Assembly: GCA_002502365.1 (NCBI GenBank)
Contig: DAOJ01000026.1
Location: 1 to 9,085 of the forward strand
Reading direction: 5' to 3'
Source of the DNA: Euryarchaeota archaeon UBA106
GTDB lineage: Archaea > Thermoplasmatota > Poseidoniia > Poseidoniales > Thalassarchaeaceae
Length of the DNA: 9,085 nucleotides
Shown here: one piece after another, positions 1 through 6,900 of the stretch
How positions within the stretch are numbered: position 1 is the first letter of the stretch
How the letters are laid out: every line of letters starts with the position of its first letter
The notes under the pieces: generated by a model
Told to the model about the DNA's origin: nothing
Database searches by the model: none
What the model saw: only the letters and a program-made list of their open reading frames with translations
Program-made: the position numbers and the translations under genes

Positions 1-161
1 TTAGACCATGCCTCAATTTCGGAGCCATCTACTTTCGCAACTAAATCAAGGGCACTTTCAATATCTGCTTGTAATCCCCAACCAAAGTGTTCTCTGACAT
101 CATTTTGCAGTTTGAGCAGGCGCTCATTGACCGGATTGAGGTCTGTGGGTTTTGCCTGCAT
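1..161 (-). CDS. N-terminal part of an unidentified protein (runs off the left edge)
   Basis: Only the first 53 codons are present; the reading frame continues past position 1. The start is the ATG at 161-159. It is preceded, 5 nt upstream, by a GGAGAGGG ribosome binding site (minus strand, 174-167), which supports this start. The peptide begins MQAKPTDLNPVNERLLKLQN and continues as a charged, probably helical segment with no signal peptide or membrane helix, so a cytoplasmic protein is likely. I do not recognise the family. The gene is divergent from primase large subunit, with 67 bp between the two proposed start codons. The opposite strand is also open here (frame 1, to a TGA at 190), but it lacks a convincing start and its composition looks like an antisense shadow. 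Coding status is fairly secure; function is unknown. Confidence 0.6.
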   Translation of the reverse strand, partial: MQAKPTDLNPVNERLLKLQNDVREHFGWGLQADIESALDLVAKVDGSEIEAWS

Positions 162-194
162 GAGGTCCCTCTCCAGTGGAAGGATTCGGTGAGT

Positions 195-205
195 CTTGAA
201 ATACC
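195..205. promoter_or_regulatory. Possible shared TATA-like element between divergent genes
   Basis: The A/T-rich stretch CTTGAAATACC lies in the short divergent region. Its centre is about 27-29 nt upstream of the ATG at 229, the spacing expected for a leaderless archaeal transcript of the primase gene. Read on the other strand (GGTATTTCAAG) it is about 39 nt upstream of the minus-strand ATG at 161, leaving room for a short leader with the ribosome binding site. The match to a TATA consensus is weak, so this is a positional suggestion only. Confidence 0.25.
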
Positions 206-228
206 CTCTCGACATATTGGGGCTTACA

Positions 229-1422
229 ATGCCAATGCCGCTGACTCCGCCGACCATCGAAGATGAGTCTGTACTAGCGCGTTATCCCTTCCTTCCACAA
301 AGTCGAGAATTCATCCGTAAGCAACTGGATGAAAATGGTGTTTCGGTTGAAGGACTCATCGAGGAACCTTGGTTGGAAGACATTCGACGACGTGGTAGTT
401 TACGCTTGGTCGAATCTGTAGTTCACAAAGAAGGGGTAGACTCTACTACAACAGTCGATATCTCTTCAGATGTTGGTCGTATGACCGAAGCTCTGTCCTT
501 TCTGCACGCGATGCTTGTGGTCTGTGCTTCATTCGAAGAACGCTTGCTAAATCGGTGGGTCGAAGGTGAAGCAAGCAGGGCCGACCAACTTTTTGGCATG
601 GATGTAAATCACTTCGAAATTATTGCTCGGACCTACCTCTCTGACATACGTACCGAGCCAATTGCTGGAACTACAGAAATCATCTACCATGTTCCTATGG
701 TAGATTTTCTAGAATTATGTCCTAAGATAACCGGCGGATATTGGCGACTAGTGAATAGGCCAGTAAAACAAGGGTGGGTCAGAATGGACCCAGCCAGTGG
801 AGAAAATAGCCAACAGCGCACTGCTCGTCTAATCAAAGAAAGAGTACGGCAATCATTGACCGAGGATTGCACTGACCGAATGGATAAGATGGACGATGCA
901 TTTGCTGGTCTATTTGCAGACCCAGTCGACAGAATCCTAGGCTTACTATCGGAACGAGTTAGTGCTGAGATGCCAATGTCGGCGGCAGTCCGAGAGGACT
1001 GGCCGCCTTGCTTTGAGTCAGCAGTAGCTGAACTGAGCCAAGGCATCAACGTCAACCATACCGGTAGAGTATTTCTAGCGGCGATGTCTAGAGCAATGGG
1101 GCATACACCGGAACTCACTATCTCATTTTTTGAGAATGCGCCGGACTATAATGCCGAGACCACAACATACCAAGTCGGCCACATTTACGAGCATCAATAC
1201 ACCCCTCACGGTTGCTCGGCTCTGAAAACTGGTGCTCGGTGTCCGGTCAGTCCGGGAGAGGACCGATTATGTGACCAAGAATGGATGAATCATCCATTGA
1301 AATATCTGAGAGCAAAACAAAGACGAAGATATCAGGATGAAAGTCGTGAATCAAATAGTGAAGAATCTCCAGAACGCACCGAAGGTGCGGTTTCAGTAAG
1401 CAATCCGGACGATTCTTCATAA
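229..1422 (+). CDS. priL: DNA primase large subunit PriL (iron-sulfur subunit)
   Basis: PriL is the regulatory subunit of the archaeal/eukaryotic-type primase. It pairs with catalytic PriS to start RNA primers for DNA replication. The C-terminal part carries the family signature: PPCFESAV, GINVNHTGRVFLAAM, a PDYN...TTYQVGHI stretch, YTPHGCSALKTGARCP, LCDQEW and HPLKYL. Four cysteines (C261, C329, C338, C348 from the ATG at 229) match the 4Fe-4S ligands of the family. The N-terminal half is mainly helical and holds the YPFL motif (about residue 19) found near the start of PriL proteins. A charged, Ser/Glu-rich tail of about 35 residues follows the Fe-S domain and is probably disordered. Start: the frame is open back to a TTG at 196, with a GGTGAG two bases before it, but ATG 229 (or ATG 235) places YPFL nearer the N-terminus as is usual. 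The start is therefore uncertain by 11-13 residues. DUF373 follows on the same strand after 41 bp, probably in one transcript. Confidence 0.93.
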   Translation: MPMPLTPPTIEDESVLARYPFLPQSREFIRKQLDENGVSVEGLIEEPWLEDIRRRGSLRLVESVVHKEGVDSTTTVDISSDVGRMTEALSFLHAMLVVCASFEERLLNRWVEGEASRADQLFGMDVNHFEIIARTYLSDIRTEPIAGTTEIIYHVPMVDFLELCPKITGGYWRLVNRPVKQGWVRMDPASGENSQQRTARLIKERVRQSLTEDCTDRMDKMDDAFAGLFADPVDRILGLLSERVSAEMPMSAAVREDWPPCFESAVAELSQGINVNHTGRVFLAAMSRAMGHTPELTISFFENAPDYNAETTTYQVGHIYEHQYTPHGCSALKTGARCPVSPGEDRLCDQEWMNHPLKYLRAKQRRRYQDESRESNSEESPERTEGAVSVSNPDDSS

Positions 1423-1438
1423 TGGGGAAGGCCCCATT
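1421..1438 (+). other. Perfect hairpin at the priL stop codon
   Basis: AATGGGG (1421-1427) and CCCCATT (1432-1438) form a perfect 7-bp stem closed by an AAGG loop. It overlaps the last two bases of the priL TAA and ends 12 bases before the GGAGG of the next gene. No T-run follows, so it is not a typical terminator. An RNA processing site or a translation spacer between the two genes is possible. The stem includes an in-frame ATG at 1422 that would otherwise begin the longer version of the DUF373 protein. Confidence 0.5.
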
Positions 1439-1450
1439 GCCCCTCGCAAC

Positions 1451-1455
1451 GGAGG
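1451..1455 (+). promoter_or_regulatory. Ribosome binding site that sets the DUF373 start
   Basis: GGAGG lies 8 nt before the ATG at 1464. The resulting protein begins MVRTLVITIDRDNDLG, the expected N-terminus of a DUF373 protein. The longer frame starting at 1422 would add 14 unrelated residues (MGKAPLPLATEASC) and has no ribosome binding site of its own. Confidence 0.75.
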
Positions 1456-1463
1456 CTTCCTGT

Positions 1464-2642
1464 ATGGTGCGGACACTCGTAATCACCATTGACAGAGACA
1501 ACGATCTCGGTGTTAAAGCTGGAATTAGAGGGCCTGTAATCGGGCGTAAAGCGACCTTGACAGCAGCTCTGAAACTCGGAATTGCTGATCCAGAAGAATC
1601 CGATACAAACGCCATTCTGGGCGCTCTTCATCATCACGATCGATTGAATGAAAGGAATGAGGGAGAAGATGAGATTGAGATTGCAATTCTCACTGGTGAT
1701 GTTCGAGTTGGTCCGAGATCGGACAGGGCAATAGCTAGCCAACTCGATGAAGTAATCCAAGAGTTTCAACCAGATACGGCCGTTTTAGTCACCGATGGAG
1801 CAGAAGATGAAGCATCATTACCAATCCTTACTTCCAGAGTGAGAGTTGACCATGTTGAGAAAATTATTGTCAGACAATCAAGAGGAATTGAGAGTACCTA
1901 TTATTACGTTGCCAAAGCTATCGAAGATCCACGTTGGAGAGCACGTTTGTTAGTACCGGTTGCTCTATTCTTGATTATCTTTGGATTAGGTTTGATTCTT
2001 CCAAACGGAGCAATTCTAATCGGGGCTATGCCTCTGATTATTGGGATATGGATTCTTGCCAAGGGATTAGGTTGGGAGCACCAATTAGAGCGCTTAATGA
2101 TAGACATGAGAGAAAGCGCTACGGGAGGAATTTGGTCTTCTTTATTGTGGGGTTTATCGATTGTTTCGGTTCTATTCTCTATCTTGACTTTCTATTCGGT
2201 TTTCTACGGAGACCCTGTAGAATTGAATGAGTATGTTTTGGATACATTCGGTCGTATTGATTCCTTCGACTTGGACGCAGTCAATCGCGATTTTGCAGTC
2301 TGGGTAATCGCAATTGATCAAGCATTGACCTGGATTTTAGTTGCGGCTTTCTCTTTCGTTCTCTCACTCGGTGTTCTCCGCTGGAAAGAGGGATCATTCA
2401 CTGGACAGAGTATGCTATTGCTAGGACTGGGCGCAGTGGTGTATTCGATAACGAAGGCAGTAATTGAGGTGACATTGGCTGAATTAGGCGGTGGAGATTA
2501 TGATATCACAGCAGGAAACGTTTCAGACACGTGGTTCCTTCCAATCATTGCGATATTATTCTACTATCTCTTGAAGACTGCAATCGATTCAGTTACTGCT
2601 GAAACCGAAGATGACGGTAGTAATCGGTACTGGGGAATTTAG
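1464..2642 (+). CDS. DUF373 family archaeal membrane protein
   Basis: A 392-residue protein of the archaeal DUF373 family, whose biochemical role is not established. A soluble N-terminal domain (about residues 1-155) shows the family features: MVRTLVITIDRDNDLG at the extreme N-terminus, GPVIGRKATLTAALKLGIAD, DPEESDTNA, and a later VLVTDGAEDE strand-turn. The alternating strand/helix pattern with acidic loop residues suggests a Rossmann-like fold, but no catalytic residues can be assigned. The C-terminal half has about six hydrophobic helices (near residues 161-180, 182-201, 225-247, 278-304, 317-338, 357-375). It ends in a short acidic tail. The chosen ATG has a good GGAGG upstream. The gene lies 41 bp after priL, suggesting cotranscription, and its stop codon interlocks with that of the convergent zinc-ribbon gene. 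Family assignment is by recognition of the motif pattern. Confidence 0.85.
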   Translation: MVRTLVITIDRDNDLGVKAGIRGPVIGRKATLTAALKLGIADPEESDTNAILGALHHHDRLNERNEGEDEIEIAILTGDVRVGPRSDRAIASQLDEVIQEFQPDTAVLVTDGAEDEASLPILTSRVRVDHVEKIIVRQSRGIESTYYYVAKAIEDPRWRARLLVPVALFLIIFGLGLILPNGAILIGAMPLIIGIWILAKGLGWEHQLERLMIDMRESATGGIWSSLLWGLSIVSVLFSILTFYSVFYGDPVELNEYVLDTFGRIDSFDLDAVNRDFAVWVIAIDQALTWILVAAFSFVLSLGVLRWKEGSFTGQSMLLLGLGAVVYSITKAVIEVTLAELGGGDYDITAGNVSDTWFLPIIAILFYYLLKTAIDSVTAETEDDGSNRYWGI

Positions 2643-3034
2643 CTTTCGTAAACAGCCTCTGCTCCACAGGAGGGACATCTGATCTTTATTGGCCGGATAT
2701 CTGGAATACCAAGAGGAGATGAGCAATTATTGCATACAATCGCTTGACTAACCTGCTTCTGTCTTTTCTTTCCTTCGTGGCTAGGGTCGTAAGAAACTCT
2801 GAACTTTGAAGCGTCGTTAACATACGTTGGTGAGTCGTCTCCGTCCACTGTCTTTTTGCGAGAGAAAATAGATTTCCTCTTCGATGCTTCGATTGGTGGT
2901 GAGGATGAAATTTGGTCTTTCGTAGATCCTGAATTTACAGAATCTAATTCGGCTTGTACCTCTTTCGGAGAGATTCCCAATTCCTTCGCTACCCTATCTA
3001 TGGCCAAGGTTAGTTCATACTCATCAAGACCCAT
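2639..3034 (-). CDS. Small zinc-ribbon protein
   Basis: A 131-residue protein of unknown function. Residues about 5-33 form a charged segment (LAIDRVAKELGISPKEVQAE) that resembles a small helix-turn-helix or helical hairpin. Residues 34-95 are Ser/Lys-rich and probably disordered. The C-terminal 35 residues hold a zinc ribbon: C101-x2-C104, then C120-x2-C123, with the ending RCPSCGAEAVYES. Such proteins often bind nucleic acid or partner proteins, but no specific role can be claimed. The ATG at 3034 has no Shine-Dalgarno sequence and is preceded by a perfect dyad (3040-3055), so a leaderless or very short-leader transcript is likely. It is the last gene of the minus-strand block, and its stop overlaps the DUF373 stop by 4 bp in the opposite direction. 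The plus-strand open frame through this region looks like an antisense shadow. Confidence 0.8.
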   Translation of the reverse strand: MGLDEYELTLAIDRVAKELGISPKEVQAELDSVNSGSTKDQISSSPPIEASKRKSIFSRKKTVDGDDSPTYVNDASKFRVSYDPSHEGKKRQKQVSQAIVCNNCSSPLGIPDIRPIKIRCPSCGAEAVYES

Positions 3035-3039
3035 TAATT

Positions 3040-3055
3040 GCTGTAATTTTACAGC
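3040..3055. promoter_or_regulatory. Perfect 16-bp dyad, candidate operator for the zinc-ribbon gene
   Basis: GCTGTAA (3040-3046) and TTACAGC (3049-3055) are perfect inverted copies separated by TT. The dyad lies 5 bp upstream of the minus-strand ATG at 3034. A weak TATA-like TATTAG is further upstream (about 35 nt before the ATG), which would put the transcription start inside or beside the dyad. This is the geometry of a repressor site for a dimeric winged-helix or HTH protein. An RNA hairpin is unlikely because the loop would be only two bases unless the inner pairs open. Confidence 0.5.
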
Positions 3056-3081
3056 CGGTATCCTACTAATACTAGCACCTC

Positions 3082-3087
3082 AAAAAA
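3082..3087 (-). terminator. Possible oligo-T terminator of the HTH regulator gene
   Basis: On the minus strand a run of six T (AAAAAA on the plus strand) lies 60 bases after the stop codon of the regulator and upstream of the zinc-ribbon promoter region. Archaeal RNA polymerase commonly terminates at short T-runs without a stem. It is the only T-run of this length in the gap between the two genes. Confidence 0.4.
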
Positions 3088-3130
3088 GGCGAGGGTTTTC
3101 GACTCTATCAATGTCCACTATTCAAGCATC

Positions 3131-3157
3131 ATTCAGAATCAACAAATTATTCTGAAT
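3131..3157 (-). other. Inverted repeat spanning the stop codon of the HTH regulator
   Basis: ATTCAGAAT (3131-3139) and ATTCTGAAT (3149-3157) are perfect 9-bp inverted copies with a 9-base spacer. In RNA they would form a stem-loop covering the last codons and TAA of the regulator. No T-run follows directly, so a role in 3' end stability, or together with the T6 tract some 45 bases further on, is more plausible than classic termination. Confidence 0.4.
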
Positions 3158-3800
3158 CTAGAGATGTGTCGAGAAAACTTGCGACTATCTCACCTTCGGC
3201 TTTCACCAATTGTTCGGCAACTGTCGATTTGGAAAGGCCGAGTTTATCGGCTAAATCTCTAATTGAAGTTCGTTTCGGAACTTCATACCATCCACTTTCA
3301 TGGGCTAATCGGACCACACGATGTTGTTGCAGAGTTGGACCTTTCTGAACTAGGCCTTCCGAACTCTTCGCGGAAGTAACCCGGTCAACCGATATCTTCC
3401 TTCTGATATCGGATAAGAAGCGAACCATTGATTCATGTCGACCTGCAATTTGTAACACCAAACCATTGGCGGTGAAGTTCGAGCCTGCCAGAATAGCCAA
3501 ATCGCCACCGTGAAAGTAGTGTCCGATATAGTCCGATGAAAATTCCAAGACAACAAGATGGTGAGTTAGTATGTCTGACTGCCATTCTTCTAGAATCTGA
3601 ATAATTTGAATTCCATCAACGTAAGTTCCCTCACTCGGGCAGTTTCCATCTATTGTAATACATTCAACCATTATTCGTAGATTACCATCAACAATTCCAA
3701 GCATTGAACGGAAGTCCCAAGAGATACACTGCAAGGCTGTTTGAGCCCTAGAATCGTCCTCGATTGCAACGAAGGAGCACTCTAGTCTGACAGCTCTCAT
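3147..3800 (-). CDS. HTH_10 (bacterio-opsin activator type) transcription regulator
   Basis: A 217-residue predicted DNA-binding protein. The C-terminal domain (about residues 155-207) matches the archaeal HTH_10 family pattern: PTLQQHRVVRLAHESGWYEV, then PKRTSIRDLADKLGLSKSTV and AEQLVKAE. The LADKLGLSKSTVAEQL part is the helix-turn-helix. The N-terminal 140 residues (beginning MRAVRLECSF) are a mixed alpha/beta domain, presumably for sensing or dimerisation, as in other Bat-like regulators; its ligand cannot be read from sequence. Start: the ATG at 3800 has GAGG 7 nt upstream and is preferred over an in-frame TTG at 3815, which would add five residues. The gene follows the giant surface protein on the same strand after 108 bp and precedes the zinc-ribbon gene. 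It could control either neighbour or itself through the dyads at 3803-3817 and 3040-3055, but no target is shown. Confidence 0.82.
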   Translation of the reverse strand: MRAVRLECSFVAIEDDSRAQTALQCISWDFRSMLGIVDGNLRIMVECITIDGNCPSEGTYVDGIQIIQILEEWQSDILTHHLVVLEFSSDYIGHYFHGGDLAILAGSNFTANGLVLQIAGRHESMVRFLSDIRRKISVDRVTSAKSSEGLVQKGPTLQQHRVVRLAHESGWYEVPKRTSIRDLADKLGLSKSTVAEQLVKAEGEIVASFLDTSLDSE

Positions 3801-3802
3801 AT

Positions 3803-3817
3803 GGTTGCCTCGCAACC
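3803..3817. promoter_or_regulatory. Dyad overlapping the ribosome binding site of the HTH regulator
   Basis: GGTTGC (3803-3808) and GCAACC (3812-3817) are perfect 6-bp inverted copies around a 3-base spacer, two bases upstream of the ATG at 3800. On the minus strand the GAGG that could act as ribosome binding site lies in the loop and the first base of the second arm. It may be a protein binding site for autoregulation, or an RNA hairpin that limits ribosome access. Confidence 0.4.
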
Positions 3818-3864
3818 TTCAGTTCCCCCATTGAGTTTTCAAGTTGCTCCAGGCATGATGGTGA

Positions 3865-3894
3865 GGAGAGGGTGGCGGATTGCCACCCAACTCC
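3865..3894 (-). terminator. Strong intergenic hairpin downstream of the giant surface-protein gene
   Basis: GGGTGGC (3870-3876) and GCCACCC (3882-3888) form a perfect 7-bp GC-rich stem with a 5-base loop. Four more pairs (GGAG 3865-3868 with CTCC 3891-3894) extend it across a small internal loop. It begins 14 bases after the TGA of the giant gene. No T-run follows on the minus strand, so intrinsic termination is uncertain; protection of the long mRNA's 3' end or a processing site is equally possible. Confidence 0.4.
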
Positions 3895-3908
3895 CAAGTC
3901 AAAACAAA

Positions 3909-6900
3909 TCACTCCTCAGACTGTTTTCTGACCGCTTCCTCTGAGGCTACTATAGCTCTGGCGACCTCTGGAGAATAACCTGTTTCTACTAACTTATGAT
4001 AATGGCTATCTTCCTTTTCATCTACCTTACTTGGAATCTGAATGTTCTCGGCCTTCACTGCCCAAAGTGCGTCTTCATTCTGCATAGAATCGATTACCTC
4101 TCTGGTGTCTTCTCTGAGATCTTTACGACCACGAGTTTCAACGCGTTGTTGTAACACTGCGCCGAGTAGAACGACTAAGATTAAGCCAGAAAAGGCCATC
4201 ATTATCAGAGGTGAGTCGCCTATTGTCTGAAGGATACCTCGAGGAAGAGATTTATCTTCCGATATATCCTGACAGCCATCTCCATCAATATCAGTTTCTT
4301 TTGTTGATTTCCAAGCGATTATTCCTTGCGGGCATTGATCCTTTGTGTCAACAATTCCATCATTATCGTCGTCTAAATCATATTCGTCCATACAGCCATC
4401 GCCGTCATGGTCTATTGTTAAGCGAGTGCTCATAGGGCAAGCATCGTCGACGTCTAGGATTCCATCGCCATCGTCATCAATATCTTCTGTGGCATCAGCA
4501 CAACCGTCGCGATCCCGATCCGAATTGAGTGAGGACACCCATCCCGGACGTGGGTTTGATTCACAATTATCCTGTGATGATTCAATCCCATCATTGTCTA
4601 AATCGGTATCCTCCCCCCGGTCGTCACAGCCATCCATATCTGCATCTACCAGATGTGGAGATGAACTTCGTATACAGGAGTCGTCTTCGTCAAGATAACC
4701 ATCTCCATCGTCATCAACATCTTCCTCCGCATCATGACAACCATCTCTATCCCAGTCATTGAGCGGAGTTGATGTCCATCCAAATTTACCAGATAGGCAT
4801 AAATCTTGAACATCGATGATTCCATCATCATCAACATCACTATCTTCGTATACATCATTACAGCCATCGCCATCTAGGTCACTAATCTCGTTTGAATCCC
4901 AATCTAACATCCCCTTCGGACATGTATCTTCCCGGTCCAACACACCATCATTATCATCATCTAGGTCTTCTTGATGATCGTGACAGCCGTCTGAATCATG
5001 GTCGAAAGCTAATCCTGTCCAACCAACCACTCCTGTTGGACAGTCGTCATCAACATCGAGATATGGATCGTTATCATCGTTATCGTCCTCATCCATATCT
5101 CTACAACCATCACCATCGTGATCGGTTGAGAAAGTATTCCAGTATTGTGCGCCTGCTGGACAAAGATCTTCGTGATTTGGTACTAAATCTCCATCGATAT
5201 CTACATCTTCTAATATGTCATCACAGCCATCCATATCTACATCAATTCTGTCAATATTCATTGCACCAGTTGGACATACGTCGAGTGTGTCTTCGACTCC
5301 ATCGTTATCATCATCTAAGTCTTCGGTTTGATCTCGGCAACCATCGTTATCGTAATCGCTCAAAGAGGAGGATTGCCAACCCGATTCTCCAAACTGACAT
5401 TGGTCGTCCTCATCTAAAATTCCATCTTGGTCATCGTCATCCCAGTCATTTTGATTGACTAAGTTAATTGTGACTATTTGCTCTGCAGTAGCAAATTGAT
5501 CGGAAGTCGACTGAACCTTTACTACAACATCGAATAACTGATCTTCATTGACAACACGAATATTTGGTGAACGAATTAGGAGGTTTACCTCTTCGGAAGT
5601 ACCCTCTGCAATCGAGGTCGTAGATTGATAATTGTCGCCAAATCCAGCTCTAATATCCCAATTTTCCAGTGCCCCCTCGGTACCTATTGTTACAATATCG
5701 ACTTCACCTGGAATTTCAATTCCTCGAAGGTTCATTGCGACCTCAATAAATTGATTTGGCTGGACAGAAATGAAGCCCGTTTCTGTTGGCTCGAGATTAA
5801 GTGACATATCGTACAAATCTTCGCTCCACATACAAACATCCCATTTGTTATCTGCAAATCTTTCATCAGTGCAATCTTTTGCTGTCCAAACGATTGTGTG
5901 TTCTGGCCAAGCAAACCTAACAATCGGTTGAGCGCTTGCATCAAATTCACTTCCAAAGATACCCATTAAGTCTTGAGTACTACTTGTAATTGTACGTGTA
6001 TTTACTACGTTGTATGCCTGAGTAAGATAACGATTCAATGGCATTTCTTCAAAGCCGTTCATCACTGGAGATTGGATTCTAGTCCAGCGAAGCTCCACCA
6101 CATCAGAATCCATATTTGCACCTGTTTCAAACCAACTAATGTGGATCGACCCATCCCTATCGAAATCCACCCTTGGATTTGCGCCCCAAATTAGATTGGA
6201 ATGAGTTACTGCAGTATTCTTGACCGTTGTAACCTCATGCAATACAAGACCCTCCGGTTCCCCATCGAGTACACCTTGCCTATCTGGATCTAACTGCATA
6301 TAGTGCAACTGACTTGGGCCTCCTTTCGATGGGAATTGGCTCCTACCATCAATCCAAACAACGTGTACATTGCCATCTTCGTCTACGTTTACATCTGGAT
6401 TAACCGCCCAGCCATGGCCCTTGGAAATCTGAGTGTCATTGACCAATACTAGATGGCCTACTGTGTCCCAACCTGAACCATCATCACTCCAATACCAATC
6501 TGTATCTGGCCCAATATCTTCCAAATATTGTCCGGTATTTTCGTCGAAGGAATGTCCCGGATCGCCTACAGACCAAGTTGAGCGGGGGTTGGATAGAATT
6601 GAGTAAGGGTTCAGAACTGTAAGGAAAGTATTGGTAGCTCCGCTTCCTGTTGTAATATTGATGATTTCAGAAACCATATTGTTCATTTCTTCTGTGTAGG
6701 AAGCAATTGGAAGTTGCACGTTATCAATCCAAGCGGAGTCGTTTCCATGTGACACTGTGTGGTCCTTGACGTACTTCCAAGTGTATGTGTGATACCCCGG
6801 AGATACGGATGCAGTATAGGTTCCGTTACTTTCCCCAGACCAAGCAGCGGTAAACGAATTTCTTGAACAACTTGGGTTGTCTACACAGAATAAAAGGTAG

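Noticed and set aside
1..192. Plus-strand open frame across the left edge
   Set aside because: It has no convincing start and is Ser/Arg/Cys-rich, as expected for the antisense of the minus-strand gene, which has an ATG and a good ribosome binding site.
684..1769. Three minus-strand open frames of 122-145 codons opposite priL and the start of DUF373
   Set aside because: They overlap well-supported genes with recognisable domains, lack family motifs and have shadow-like composition.
2853..2857. Plus-strand T-run as terminator of the priL-DUF373 transcript
   Set aside because: A TTTTT within the opposite-strand zinc-ribbon coding region is too common to support a terminator call without transcript data.
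1442..3816. The 9-mer CCTCGCAAC occurs both before the DUF373 start (1442-1450) and in the dyad before the HTH gene (3808-3816)
   Set aside because: The two copies have opposite orientation relative to their genes and only one is part of a dyad; a single shared 9-mer in 9 kb is not convincing.
4892..5458. A 188-codon plus-strand open frame rich in His, Arg, Leu and Tyr, and several shorter Ser- or His-rich open frames between 4042 and 4873
   Set aside because: They are antisense to the Asp-rich TSP3 repeats. Repeated GAT/GAC codons read on the other strand give His/Arg/Ser-rich frames with few stops. They have no ribosome binding site and no family resemblance.
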